NCBI RefSeq assembly: GCF_024211255.1
Contig: NZ_JAMLDY010000002.1
Span: 186,001 to 250,000, forward strand
Length of the DNA stretch: 64,000 bases
Direction: 5' to 3'
Source of the DNA: Sphingomonas liriopis
Lineage (GTDB): Bacteria; Pseudomonadota; Alphaproteobacteria; Sphingomonadales; Sphingomonadaceae
In this document: piece by piece, positions 9,774 through 18,580 of the stretch
How positions within the stretch are numbered: the first letter of the stretch is position 1
How the letters are laid out: every line of letters starts with the position of its first letter
Notes under the pieces: generated by a model
Database searches by the model: none
What the model saw: the letters and a program-made list of their open reading frames with translations, nothing else
What the model was told of the DNA's origin: nothing
Position numbers and translations under genes: made by a program

Positions 9774-10199
9774 TCACCCCACCGCTCGCTTCGCCTCCGG
9801 CTCATGCGCATGCACCCGCGCCAGCGCCTCGCCCTCCAGCTTCGCCAGTTCGCCCAGCGTCTGGTCGAGCGCGTCGCGTTGCGCCTCCAGTTCGTCGATC
9901 CGCATCCGCACGCGTTCGGCGAGCGCGCGCATCTGTTCCAGATGCTGCGGATCGGCGTCGTACAGATCGAGGAACTCGGCGATATCGGTCAGCGAGAAAC
10001 CCAGCCGTTTGCCGCGCAGGATCAGCTGCATCCGCGCGATCTCGCGCCGGCGATAGACGCGCGTCGTGCCGATCCGGCACGGCTCGATCAGCCCCTTGTC
10101 CTCGTAGAAGCGCAGCGTCCTGGGCGTGATGCCGAGCATGTCGGCCACCTCCTGGATTCCCTGCAGTTCCCCCCTGTCTTCCCCGGCCCCGTTCATCAC
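9774..10199 (-). CDS. MerR family regulator, LiuR-like (second copy)
   Basis: 141 aa. The N-terminal HTH has ITPRTLRFYEDKGLIEPCR, followed by the LRGKRLGFSLTDIAEFLDLY segment that it shares with the regulator at 5208-5633, then a long dimerisation coiled coil (about residues 80-125). No metal-binding cysteine pair is seen. It lies 16 bp downstream of the acyl-CoA ligase gene on the same strand, so it is probably co-transcribed and may control that gene and the divergent thiolase operon. The start could be either of two consecutive Met codons. Confidence 0.9.
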   Translation of the reverse strand: MMNGAGEDRGELQGIQEVADMLGITPRTLRFYEDKGLIEPCRIGTTRVYRRREIARMQLILRGKRLGFSLTDIAEFLDLYDADPQHLEQMRALAERVRMRIDELEAQRDALDQTLGELAKLEGEALARVHAHEPEAKRAVG

Positions 10200-10215
10200 C
10201 CTCTCCCGCCGCGGC

Positions 10216-11901
10216 TTAGCGCGCGGCTTTGCGCAGTTCCTCCTCGACCAGTTCCTTCTTGGAAAGCTTGCCGATCAAGGTCTTGGGGAGAGTGTCGCGG
10301 ATTTCGACCTCGCGGGGAAGCTCGATCTTGCTGATCTTGTCGCGCAGGAAGTCACGCAGCACGGTGCCGGTCACCGCGGGGTCGTTGACCACGACGAACG
10401 CCTTGGGCGCCTGGCCGCGATGCGCGTCGGGGACGCCGATCGCCACCGCCTCGACCACCGCGGGGTGCTCGTACAGCGCCTCCTCGATCACGCGCGGATA
10501 GACGTTGTAGCCGCCGCACAGGATCATGTCCTTGATCCGGTCGACGATGAACAGATAGCCGTCCGCGTCGAGATAGCCGACGTCGCCGGTGCGCAGCGCG
10601 CCGTCCGCGAACGCCGCCTCGGTCTCGGCGGGCTTGTGCCAATATCCCGCCATCACCTGCGGCCCGCGCGCGCAGATCTCGCCCTTCTCCCCCGCCGGCA
10701 CGATCCGGCTCGGATCCTCGCGGTCGCGGATCTCGATCGTCGTGCCGGGAAACGGCAGCCCCGCCGAGCCTTCCTTGTTGACCCCTTCGAACGGGTTGCA
10801 GGTGATGATCGGCGACGCCTCCGACAGGCCATAGCCCTCGACCAGCTTGGCACCCGCATTCGCCTCGAACGCATGGCGCACCTCGGCGGGCAGCGGCGCA
10901 CCGCCCGAGATGCACACCTTGATCGTCGACAGGTCGGGCCGCTCGTCGGGCCCGAGATTGGCGAGCGCGTTGTAGATCGTCGGGACCGCGGGGAAATAGG
11001 TCGGCCGGGTGCGCTTCAGCGTGGCGAGCAACTGCGTCAGCTCGAAGCGCGGGAGCAGGATCATCTCCGCTCCGACAAGAGTCGAGAAGGTCAGCACGTT
11101 GGTCAGCGCGAAGACGTGGAACAGCGGCAGCACGCCGAGCACGCGATCCTGATCCGGGGTCTCGCCGCCGACATGGATCAGCATCGCATCGGTATTGGCG
11201 ACGATATTGGCATGGGACAGCATCGCCGCCTTGGGCACGCCGGTGGTGCCGCCGGTATATTGCAGCACCGCGACCTCGTCCGGCGCGACCGGCACCGGGG
11301 TCGGCGAGCGCCGCAGCTTCATGAAGTCGGCGAAATAGAGATGCTGCGGCGTGGCGCGCGCGCGGCCGATCTCCTTGCGCTTGAAGAGCCTGTAGCCGAA
11401 CCGCTTGAGCGCGGGCAGCACGTCGGCGATCGGGCAGCTGACGACGTGGCGGATGCCCGTCTCGCCCGCGACCTTGAGCACGCGCGCCTGGATCTCCGCG
11501 ACGTCGGCGGTGACGATGATCTCCGCGCCCGAATCGGCGATCAGATGCGTCAGCTCGCGCTCGACGTAGAGCGGGTTGACGTTGACGACGATGCCGCCCG
11601 CCTTCAGCGTCGCATAGAACAGGATCGGATAATACGGCGTGTTGGGCAGGCAGAGCGCGACGCGCGTGCCCTTCACCACGCCCAGCGCCTGCAATCCCGC
11701 CGCGGCACGATCGACCGCCACCCCCAGTTCGCTCCAGGACGTGATCCGTCCCATGAAGTCGATCGCCGCGCGGTCTGGAAAGCGGGCCACCGATCGGTCG
11801 AGCAGGTCGCCGAGCAGGCGCGGATGGCTCGGCAACGGCAGACCCTGCTTGATCGCCAGCGGCGCATGCACGCCCGTGTCGATGTTGGCGGTGTCGCTCA
11901 T
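10216..11901 (-). CDS. fadD: Long-chain acyl-CoA synthetase (AMP-forming)
   Basis: 561 aa ANL-superfamily ligase activating fatty acids to acyl-CoA via acyl-adenylate. The P-loop-like motif YTGGTTGVPKAAMLSH, the acyl/adenylate motif GYGLSEASP, and the TGDVGYLDADGY and C-terminal KMSK-like hinge region (IKDMILCGGYNVYP) are all present; length is standard. The start MSDTANID, preceded by a GAGGAAG ribosome site, is chosen over a Met 10 codons upstream. It is divergent from the thiolase/FadN-type operon and followed by its likely regulator, forming a beta-oxidation module. Confidence 0.94.
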   Translation of the reverse strand: MSDTANIDTGVHAPLAIKQGLPLPSHPRLLGDLLDRSVARFPDRAAIDFMGRITSWSELGVAVDRAAAGLQALGVVKGTRVALCLPNTPYYPILFYATLKAGGIVVNVNPLYVERELTHLIADSGAEIIVTADVAEIQARVLKVAGETGIRHVVSCPIADVLPALKRFGYRLFKRKEIGRARATPQHLYFADFMKLRRSPTPVPVAPDEVAVLQYTGGTTGVPKAAMLSHANIVANTDAMLIHVGGETPDQDRVLGVLPLFHVFALTNVLTFSTLVGAEMILLPRFELTQLLATLKRTRPTYFPAVPTIYNALANLGPDERPDLSTIKVCISGGAPLPAEVRHAFEANAGAKLVEGYGLSEASPIITCNPFEGVNKEGSAGLPFPGTTIEIRDREDPSRIVPAGEKGEICARGPQVMAGYWHKPAETEAAFADGALRTGDVGYLDADGYLFIVDRIKDMILCGGYNVYPRVIEEALYEHPAVVEAVAIGVPDAHRGQAPKAFVVVNDPAVTGTVLRDFLRDKISKIELPREVEIRDTLPKTLIGKLSKKELVEEELRKAAR

Positions 11902-11953
11902 CCGTGCTTCCTCTCGAACTCTCGTCATCAAGCATATTGTCGGCTTATGCCAC

Positions 11954-11985
11954 TTGACGTAATGGGAAGGTATCGCACCTATACG
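11954..11985 (+). promoter_or_regulatory. Candidate MerR-type promoter for the thiolase operon
   Basis: TTGACG (11954-11959) and TATACG (11980-11985) are separated by 20 bp, longer than the usual 17. The spacer holds the inverted repeat AGGT-n5-ACCT (11968-11980). A 19-20 bp spacer with a dyad inside it is the hallmark of promoters activated by MerR family proteins, and a merR gene sits in the divergent operon. The predicted transcript would start about 35 nt before the thiolase ATG. Confidence 0.4.
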
Positions 11986-12026
11986 GCATCCCGCAAGTGC
12001 GGATGCGTGAAGTTAGAGAGGATTTC

Positions 12027-13163
12027 ATGACCAACGTCGTCATCGCCGGATACGCGCGCTCGCCCTTCCACCTCGCCGGCAAGGGCGCGCTCGCCCGCGT
12101 CCGCCCCGACGATCTCGCCGCGCAGACGATCCGCGGGCTGATCGAGAAGACCGGCGTCGATGCGGCGCAAATCGAGGACATCATCCTCGGCTGCGCCTTC
12201 CCGGAAGGGGAACAGGGCCTCAACGTCGCCCGCCTCATCGGGTTGCTCGCCGACCTGCCGCTGTCGGTCGGCGGCATGACGGTCAACCGCTTCTGCGGAT
12301 CGTCGATGAGCGCGATCCATATCGCGATGGGCCAGATCCAGATCGGCGCGGGCGAGGCGTTCATCTGCGCGGGCCTCGAATCGATGAGCCGCATCCCGAT
12401 GGGCGGCTACAACCCCCTGCCCAACCCGGCGCTCGCCAAGGCGAACCCGGGCGCATACATGGGCATGGGCGAGACGGCGGAGAACGTCGCGACCAAATAC
12501 CAGATCACGCGCGGCGAGCAGGATGCCTTCGCGGTGACCAGCCAGCAGAAGGCCGCCGCCGCCCGCGCCGATGGTCGCCTGACCGACGAGATCGTCCCGA
12601 TCACCACCAAGGCCGGCACGGTCAGCGAGGACGGCACGATCCGTCCCGACACCACCGTCGAAGCGCTCGGCAACCTCAAGCCCGCGTTCAGCCAGGAGGG
12701 ATCGGTGACTGCCGGCACCTCGTCGCCGCTGACCGACGGCGCCTCGGCGGTGCTCGTCACCTCCGAGGAGTTCGCGCAGAAGCACGGCCTCAAGATCCTC
12801 GCCCGCATCAAGGCGGTGGGCGTGTCGGGGATCGAGCCCGAGACGATGGGCCTTGGGCCGATCAGCGCGTCGCAGAAGGCGCTGGCGCGCGCCGGCGTCT
12901 CGGTCGCCGACCTCGACGTGGTCGAGATCAACGAAGCCTTCGCCAGCCAGGCGATCGCCTGCATCCGCGACCTCGGCCTGAAGCCGGAGACGATCAACCT
13001 CGATGGCGGCGCGATCGCGATCGGTCATCCGCTCGGCGCGACGGGCGCGCGCATCGTCGGCAAGGCCGCGGCGCTGCTCGAGCGTGAGGGCGGCCGCTAT
13101 GCGCTGGCGACCCAGTGTATCGGCGGTGGCCAGGGTATCGCCACGGTGCTGGAGCGCGTATAA
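12027..13163 (+). CDS. fadA: Acetyl-CoA acyltransferase (beta-ketothiolase)
   Basis: 378 aa thiolase cleaving 3-ketoacyl-CoA in beta-oxidation. The acylated cysteine lies in NRFCGSSM (about residue 90), the segment GGAIAIGHPLGATGA carries the active-site His, and the final Cys is in ATQCIGGGQG. The start MTNVVIAG is preceded by an AGAGAGG ribosome site; an in-frame Met 10 codons upstream is less likely. The following gene starts one base after the stop codon, so the two form a thiolase plus multifunctional enzyme operon. Confidence 0.94.
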   Translation: MTNVVIAGYARSPFHLAGKGALARVRPDDLAAQTIRGLIEKTGVDAAQIEDIILGCAFPEGEQGLNVARLIGLLADLPLSVGGMTVNRFCGSSMSAIHIAMGQIQIGAGEAFICAGLESMSRIPMGGYNPLPNPALAKANPGAYMGMGETAENVATKYQITRGEQDAFAVTSQQKAAAARADGRLTDEIVPITTKAGTVSEDGTIRPDTTVEALGNLKPAFSQEGSVTAGTSSPLTDGASAVLVTSEEFAQKHGLKILARIKAVGVSGIEPETMGLGPISASQKALARAGVSVADLDVVEINEAFASQAIACIRDLGLKPETINLDGGAIAIGHPLGATGARIVGKAAALLEREGGRYALATQCIGGGQGIATVLERV

Positions 13164-13164
13164 C

Positions 13165-15483
13165 ATGAGCGACGCAATCAAGAAGGTGTGCGTGATCGGT
13201 GCCGGCGTGATGGGCGCCGGCATCGCCGCACAGGTCGCCAACGCCGGTATCCCCGTGCTGCTGCTCGACATCGTGCCCCGTGAGGGCGACGATCGCGATG
13301 CGGTCGCCAAGGGCGCGGTGGCGAAGATGCTCAAGACCGATCCCGCGCCCTTCATGTCGAAGGGTGCGGCGAAGCTGGTCGAGACGGGCAATATCGACGA
13401 TCATCTCGGTCGCGTCGCCGAATGCGACTGGATCGTCGAGGCGATCGTCGAGCGGCTCGATATCAAGCAGGCGCTCTACGCCAAGCTGGAGGCATTGAAG
13501 CGTCCCGGCACGGCGGTGTCGTCGAACACCTCGACGATTCCCTTGGGCCATCTGGTCGAGGGGCGCTCGGACCAGTTCAAGGCCGATTTCCTCATCACCC
13601 ACTTCTTCAATCCGCCGCGCTACATGCGGCTGATCGAGATCGTCCGTGGCGCACACACCGACGCCGCCGTGGCGGAGCGGGTCGAGGATTTCGTCGACCG
13701 CTTCATGGGCAAGCGCATCGTCCGCGCCAAGGATACGCCGGGCTTCATCGCCAACCGCATCGGCACCTATTGGCTCGCCGTCGCGATCAACGCGGCGATG
13801 GATCAGGGGCTGACCGTCGAAGAGGCCGACCAGATCGGCGGCCGGCCGATGGGCGTGCCGAAGACGGGTATCTTCGGCCTCGTCGATCTCGTCGGCGTCG
13901 ACCTGATGCCGTTGCTGTCGAAAAGCCTGTCGTCGACCCTGCCGCAGGGCGATCCCTATTTCGACACCGTGCGGCCAATGCCGCTCGTCGACAGGATGAT
14001 CGCCGAGGGCTTCACCGGCCGCAAGGGCAAGGGCGGCTTCTACCGCTTCGACAAGGCGACCAGGACCAAGCTCGCGCTCGACCTCGCCACCGGCGACTAT
14101 CGCGAAGGGATCAAGCCCGCCGCGCTGCCGCCCAAGGCGGAAAAGGACCTCGCCGCGCTGATCGCGGTGCCGGGCAAGGTCGGCGATTACGCCTGGGAGA
14201 TCCTCGGCAAGACGCTCGCCTATGCCGCGATGCTGGTTGGCGAAGCCGCCGACGACGTCGTGGCGATCGATGACGCGATGAAGCTCGGCTACAATTGGAA
14301 GTTCGGGCCGTTCGAGCTGATCGACAAGATCGGCGCCGCCACATTCGCCGCGCGTCTGCGCGACGAGGGCCGCAGCGTACCCGCGATCCTCGACACGGCG
14401 GGCGATCGTCCCTTCTACCGCGTCGTCGATGGCAAGCGCCAGTTCCTCACGCTCGCGGGCGAGTATCTGGATGTCGTGCGCGGCGAGGGCGTCGTGCTGC
14501 TCGAGGATATCAAGCTCGGTGCCGAGCCGATCGTCAGCAACGCCTCGGCGGCGCTGTGGGATATCGGCGACGGCGTCGTCGCGCTCGAATTCACCACCAA
14601 GATGAACGCGCTCGACGGCGAGATCATGGGCCTGATCCAGCAGGCGATCCCGCTGGTGCAGGATCGCTTCAAGGCGCTGGTGATCTACAACGAAGGGTCG
14701 AACTTCTCGGCGGGCGCCAACCTCGGCATGGCGATGTTCGCCGTTGCCGCGGGCATGTGGGGCGAGATCGAGAAGCTGATCGCTGGCGGGCAGCAGGCGT
14801 TGAAGGCGCTGAAATACGCCCCCTTCCCCGTCGTGTCGGCGCCCGCCGGCATGGCATTGGGCGGCGGGTGTGAGGTACTGCTCCATTCCGACGCGGTGCA
14901 GGCGCATGCGGAAAGCTACATCGGCCTCGTCGAATGCGGCGTCGGGCTGCTCCCTGGCTGGGGCGGCAATGGCGAGATGCTCGACCGCATGGCGAAAGCA
15001 CCGATGATGCCGCGCGGCCCGATGCCCGCGGTCGCCAAGGCGTTCGAGACGATCTCGACCGCGCAGGTGTCCAAGTCGGCGGCGCTGGCGAAGGAGATGA
15101 TGTTCCTGCGCCCGACCGACGGCATCACGATGAACCGCGACCGCCTGCTGGCCGACGCCAAGGCCAAGGCCCTGTCGCTGGTCGACGGCTATGTCGCGCC
15201 GGAGAAGCCGACCTTCCGCCTGCCCGGCGAGAGCGGCCGCGTCGGCATCGCCGGCGTCGTCGATGGTTTCCGCAAGCGGGGCATCGCGACCGAATATGAC
15301 GAGGTCGTCTCGGGCCGCCTCGCCACCGTGCTGACCGGCGGCGAGGCCGATCTGGTCGATATCGTGCAGGAGGACGACCTGCTCACGCTGGAGCGCGAGG
15401 CGTTCATCGACGCGGTAAAGGACCCGCGGACGCAGGCCCGCGTCCAGCAGATGCTGACCACGGGCAAGCCGCTGCGCAACTGA
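13165..15483 (+). CDS. 3-hydroxyacyl-CoA dehydrogenase / enoyl-CoA hydratase, FadN-type order
   Basis: 772 aa bifunctional beta-oxidation enzyme. The NAD-binding motif VIGAGVMGAGIAAQ is at residues 9-22, followed by two 3HCDH domains (HFFNPPRYM and the DTPGFIANRIGTYW region). The enoyl-CoA hydratase domain is C-terminal, with the oxyanion segment SNFSAGANLGM and the ALGGGCEVLL region. The dehydrogenase-first order is that of FadN-like proteins and the reverse of Escherichia FadB. The start MSDAIKKV follows the thiolase stop immediately. Coupled expression with the thiolase would give a matched pair for long-chain acyl-CoA breakdown. Confidence 0.93.
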   Translation: MSDAIKKVCVIGAGVMGAGIAAQVANAGIPVLLLDIVPREGDDRDAVAKGAVAKMLKTDPAPFMSKGAAKLVETGNIDDHLGRVAECDWIVEAIVERLDIKQALYAKLEALKRPGTAVSSNTSTIPLGHLVEGRSDQFKADFLITHFFNPPRYMRLIEIVRGAHTDAAVAERVEDFVDRFMGKRIVRAKDTPGFIANRIGTYWLAVAINAAMDQGLTVEEADQIGGRPMGVPKTGIFGLVDLVGVDLMPLLSKSLSSTLPQGDPYFDTVRPMPLVDRMIAEGFTGRKGKGGFYRFDKATRTKLALDLATGDYREGIKPAALPPKAEKDLAALIAVPGKVGDYAWEILGKTLAYAAMLVGEAADDVVAIDDAMKLGYNWKFGPFELIDKIGAATFAARLRDEGRSVPAILDTAGDRPFYRVVDGKRQFLTLAGEYLDVVRGEGVVLLEDIKLGAEPIVSNASAALWDIGDGVVALEFTTKMNALDGEIMGLIQQAIPLVQDRFKALVIYNEGSNFSAGANLGMAMFAVAAGMWGEIEKLIAGGQQALKALKYAPFPVVSAPAGMALGGGCEVLLHSDAVQAHAESYIGLVECGVGLLPGWGGNGEMLDRMAKAPMMPRGPMPAVAKAFETISTAQVSKSAALAKEMMFLRPTDGITMNRDRLLADAKAKALSLVDGYVAPEKPTFRLPGESGRVGIAGVVDGFRKRGIATEYDEVVSGRLATVLTGGEADLVDIVQEDDLLTLEREAFIDAVKDPRTQARVQQMLTTGKPLRN

Positions 15484-15527
15484 TGCGCGACCGGTGAATG
15501 GGGCCCCGGCATGGGCCCCACTCACCC

Positions 15528-15635
15528 CGTCACCCCGGACTCGTTCCGGGGTCCACCGTTCCGCCGGCGAAGCGCTCGCGCCTCGAGCCCTGCGCCTCGC
15601 CGCAGAGTGGACCCCGGAACAAGTCCGGGGTGACG
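15528..15635. repeat. Palindromic repeat, family A, copy 2
   Basis: Two ACCCCGGA/TCCGGGGT hairpin units in opposite orientation with a gcctcgccgcagag spacer, downstream of the FadN-type gene. It occupies the first part of a 430-bp non-coding gap. Beyond the palindrome at 15756-15771 and the following ribosome site, I see no gene in the rest of that gap. Confidence 0.85.
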
Positions 15636-15755
15636 GCGTATTGCTGGCAAGCGCGCCGCGGCCATGACGGATACGGCGAACGCCAGGCTTCGAGCCATCG
15701 CCAACTATGACACGACACTTGACACATCACGCCATCAGGCTAGTCGGGCCGCAAG

Positions 15756-15771
15756 TTGCCGTATACGGCAA
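15756..15771. promoter_or_regulatory. Perfect 16-bp palindrome, candidate operator
   Basis: TTGCCGTATACGGCAA is a perfect dyad about 140 bp upstream of the DUF2147 gene. TTGACA occurs about 40 bp before it (near 15718). A second, imperfect ccgtacgcatacgg lies about 60 bp downstream. The symmetric arrangement suggests a transcription-factor site for the DUF2147/fadL side; no regulator is assigned. Confidence 0.4.
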
Positions 15772-15913
15772 TGTGCTCGCGGTTAGGTAACCGTTCATCT
15801 TGGAACGGTCATGATGGCGACACCCCGTGACCGTACGCATACGGCGCGCCGTTACCGTGGACTGTTCGATGCGCGCAGCTGTTAGCGCGCATCACTCGGA
15901 GAGGAGATTTTTC

Positions 15914-16324
15914 ATGTCGCTGCTTCTGCTCGGTGCCCTGCTCGCCGCGGCGCCCGCGCCCGCCGCCGACACCGCGATCGGCCGCTGGAAGACCGAAACC
16001 AAGAACGGCATCGTCGAAATCCAGCGCTGCGGCGCGTCGATCTGCGGTCGCCTGCTCTCGTCCGACCTGCTCCGTCAGCGTCCCGACCTGAAGGACGCCA
16101 ACAACCAGAACGCCGCGCAGCGTGGGCGCCCGCTCAAGGGCCTGCTGCTCATCAGCGGCTTCACCGCCGACGGTGATGCCTGGGCCGGCGGGCAGATCTA
16201 CAACCCCGACGACGGCAAGACCTACAAGGCGAAGGTCACGCCGACCGACGCCAATACGCTGAAGGTCCGCGGCTGCGTGTTCGTGCCGCTCTGCAAGACG
16301 CAGACCTGGACCCGCGTGCGCTGA
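15914..16324 (+). CDS. Exported DUF2147 family protein
   Basis: 136 aa. The N-terminus MSLLLLGALLAAAPAPAAD is a cleavable signal peptide, so the protein is periplasmic. The mature part opens with GRWKTETKNGIVEIQRC and ends with LKVRGCVFVPLCKTQTWTRV, the lipocalin-like sandwich layout of DUF2147, with paired cysteines (QRCGASICG; GCVFVPLC). The start is set by a GGAGAGGAGA ribosome site; a longer in-frame Met would spoil the signal peptide. It lies just upstream of fadL. The family's function is not established. Confidence 0.85.
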   Translation: MSLLLLGALLAAAPAPAADTAIGRWKTETKNGIVEIQRCGASICGRLLSSDLLRQRPDLKDANNQNAAQRGRPLKGLLLISGFTADGDAWAGGQIYNPDDGKTYKAKVTPTDANTLKVRGCVFVPLCKTQTWTRVR

Positions 16325-16352
16325 ACCCTCGATCCGCGTGACCCGCGCCCGC

Positions 16353-16421
16353 CCGTTCGCCCTCAGCCTGTCGAAGGGCATTGAGACTCATCGTATTTCG
16401 ACAAGCTCGGCACGAACGGTG
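16353..16421. repeat. Palindromic repeat, family B, copy 2
   Basis: ccgttcgccctcagcctgtc on the left and the partly complementary 'tttcgacaagctcggcacgaacgg' on the right, around an actcatcgta loop. Lies between the DUF2147 gene and fadL. Confidence 0.8.
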
Positions 16422-16471
16422 TGAAACCGCCCCCCCCGCCCCCTTCCCAGTAACGCTTTAGGAAAACCGCT

Positions 16472-17773
16472 ATGTCCCTTCGCTTCAAGGCTCCCCTGCT
16501 CGCCACCGCCGTCCTCGGCTCGTTCGGCTTCGCGACCGTCGCGCACGCCCAGGCCTTTTACCTTCAGGAACAGTCGGCGCGCGGCGCCGGTCGCGCCTTC
16601 TCGGGCGAAGTGGCCGACACCGGCCCTCAGTCGCTGTGGTGGAACCCGGCGTCGATCGCCGGCATGGAGCGTGGCGAAGCCGCGATCAACGCCTCGGGCA
16701 TCCTGCCCAAGGGCAAGGTCGTCAACAACGGCACGCTGATTCAGCGCACGCCCGCCGGCCAATATGCCGCCGTCGGTGGCGATCAGGTGTCGCGCAACCC
16801 GATCGACAAGGGCCTGCTGCCGTCGGGCGCGATCGCCATGCCGTTCGGCCCGGTCGCGATCGGCCTCGCGGTGACGTCGCCCTACAGCTTTACCACCGAT
16901 TACGATTCGACCAGCTGGACCCGCTACAGCGCGACCCGCACCAAGCTGCAGACGATCGACATCCAGCCGTCGATCGCCATCGCGCTGACCGACTGGCTGC
17001 GCGTTGGCGGTGCCGCCAACGTCGAGCACGTCTATGCCAGCCTCGGCAATGCGCTGCCCAATTTGTCGGCGGCGCTGCCCGACGGCCGCCAGCGGCTGGA
17101 AGGCGACGGCTGGGATCTCGGCTGGAGCGCGGGCGTGCAGCTGCACAACGACTGGGCGACCGTAGGCATCAGCTACAAGTCGCGGATCGAGCATACGCTG
17201 AAGGGCGACCTGCTCGTCGAGGGCCTCGTCGGGCCGCTCGCGACGCAGAACCGCACGCTCAACGATATCGAGGCGAGCTTCTACACCCCCGCGCAGACGA
17301 TCGTCGGCGCCCGCATCCGCGCCACCCCCGCGCTGACGCTCAACGGCCAGGCGGTGCGCTACAACTGGAGCAAGTTCGACGCGATCCGCCTCGGCGCGCC
17401 GCTCAACAGTGCGCTGCCGGAAAATTATCGTGACAGCTACAGTCTGGCAGGCGGCCTCGATTATGCCGTTTCGCCGCAGCTGACGCTGCGTGCGGGCGTG
17501 CAGCGCGCGACGACGCCGACGCAGGATGGCCTGCGCGACGCGCGCGTGCCGGATGCCAACCGCTGGAACTATGGCGCCGGCGGCACCTTCCAGATCACGC
17601 CGAAGTTCGGCATCGATCTGGCGGCAAACTACGTCGACTTCGAGGATACGACGATCGACCGCCGCACCGCGGCCTATGTCGGCACCGCGGCACAGACCAA
17701 CATCCTGACCAACGGGCGGCTTGAGGGCGCCCATGCCGTGGTCGTCTCGGCCGGCGCGCACGTCGGTTTCTGA
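16472..17773 (+). CDS. fadL: FadL/OmpP1/TodX family outer-membrane transporter
   Basis: 433 aa. The signal peptide ends in VAHAQA. The mature N-terminus AFYLQEQSARGAGRAFSGEVAD, with the NPASIAG motif about 30 residues later, is the classic FadL hatch/N-terminal signature. The remainder alternates in beta-strands and ends with an aromatic C-terminal residue (AGAHVGF), as outer-membrane barrels do. FadL proteins carry long-chain fatty acids or other hydrophobic compounds across the outer membrane. Its place directly after the acyl-CoA ligase, thiolase and hydratase/dehydrogenase genes supports fatty-acid uptake. Confidence 0.93.
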   Translation: MSLRFKAPLLATAVLGSFGFATVAHAQAFYLQEQSARGAGRAFSGEVADTGPQSLWWNPASIAGMERGEAAINASGILPKGKVVNNGTLIQRTPAGQYAAVGGDQVSRNPIDKGLLPSGAIAMPFGPVAIGLAVTSPYSFTTDYDSTSWTRYSATRTKLQTIDIQPSIAIALTDWLRVGGAANVEHVYASLGNALPNLSAALPDGRQRLEGDGWDLGWSAGVQLHNDWATVGISYKSRIEHTLKGDLLVEGLVGPLATQNRTLNDIEASFYTPAQTIVGARIRATPALTLNGQAVRYNWSKFDAIRLGAPLNSALPENYRDSYSLAGGLDYAVSPQLTLRAGVQRATTPTQDGLRDARVPDANRWNYGAGGTFQITPKFGIDLAANYVDFEDTTIDRRTAAYVGTAAQTNILTNGRLEGAHAVVVSAGAHVGF

Positions 17774-17782
17774 TCCTGCGAT

Positions 17783-17812
17783 CCGGGTTCCGTCGCGAAC
17801 GGTGGAACCCGG
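17783..17812 (+). terminator. Stem-loop downstream of fadL
   Basis: ccgggttcc / ggaacccgg, a 9-bp GC-rich stem with a 12-nt loop, 10 bp after the fadL stop. There is no T-run, so it may be a 3'-end stabilising hairpin instead of an intrinsic terminator. Confidence 0.4.
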
Positions 17813-17944
17813 GCCTGCCTTGCCGCGTACTCTTCCCCAAGCGTTTGCTCTGGTTGGATAAGGCGCGGTAAGCCCCGTCCAGAGCCGATCGGCGATCGGG
17901 ATCGTGAAGGTCCCGGGGCTCGACAGCATCACGGGGGCTTCCTT

Positions 17945-18580
17945 ATGAGTCAGAACGAATTCCAACTGTCCCGCCGCGGCGTGATCGCGGCCGGGACCGT
18001 CGGCGTTGCCGCGACGGCGCTGCCCGCCGAGGCCGCGACGCCGCCGCTGCAGGACCGCGCGATGACCCCGACGATGCCGGTGACGCTGAAGGTCAACGGC
18101 CGCACCAGCCGCCTCGACCTCGACACCCGCACCACGTTGCTCGACGCCCTGCGCGAACATTGGAAGCTGACCGGCACCAAGAAGGGCTGCGACCACGGCC
18201 AGTGCGGTGCCTGTACCGTGCTGGTCGATGGCCGCCGGATTAACTCGTGCCTGACGCTGGCGGTGATGCACGACGGTGACGAGATCACCACGATCGAAGG
18301 CCTCGGCAAGCCCGACGACCTGCACCCGATGCAGGCGGCTTTCATCAAGCACGACGGCTATCAGTGCGGCTATTGCACGCCGGGGCAGATCTGCTCGGCG
18401 GTGGCGGTACTCGACGAGATCAAGCGCGGCGTACCCAGCCATGTTCAGGCCGACATCACCGCGGGCGCGTCGCCGACCGCCGTCGAAATGCGCGAACGGA
18501 TGAGTGGCAATATCTGCCGCTGCGGCGCCTATTCCAACATCATCGACGCGATGAGCGAAGTGGCGGGGACCAAAGCATGA
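17945..18580 (+). CDS. paoA: Aldehyde oxidoreductase, Tat-exported [2Fe-2S] subunit
   Basis: 211 aa small subunit of a xanthine-oxidase-family molybdoenzyme. The N-terminus has a twin-arginine signal (SRRGVIAAG, then ATALPAEA), so the folded complex is exported to the periplasm. Two [2Fe-2S] domains follow: the plant-type [15 protein letters not shown]...C and the helical [10 protein letters not shown]...GNICRCGAY. The three genes overlap head to tail (ATGA), as in the E. coli paoABC operon. No paoD/mocA maturation gene is seen nearby. Confidence 0.9.
   Translation: MSQNEFQLSRRGVIAAGTVGVAATALPAEAATPPLQDRAMTPTMPVTLKVNGRTSRLDLDTRTTLLDALREHWKLTGTKKGCDHGQCGACTVLVDGRRINSCLTLAVMHDGDEITTIEGLGKPDDLHPMQAAFIKHDGYQCGYCTPGQICSAVAVLDEIKRGVPSHVQADITAGASPTAVEMRERMSGNICRCGAYSNIIDAMSEVAGTKA

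Noticed and set aside
12994-15525. An 843-codon open frame antisense to the FadN-type gene
   Set aside because: Same composition bias (Arg, Asp, His) and complete overlap with a secure gene; a third-position GC artefact.
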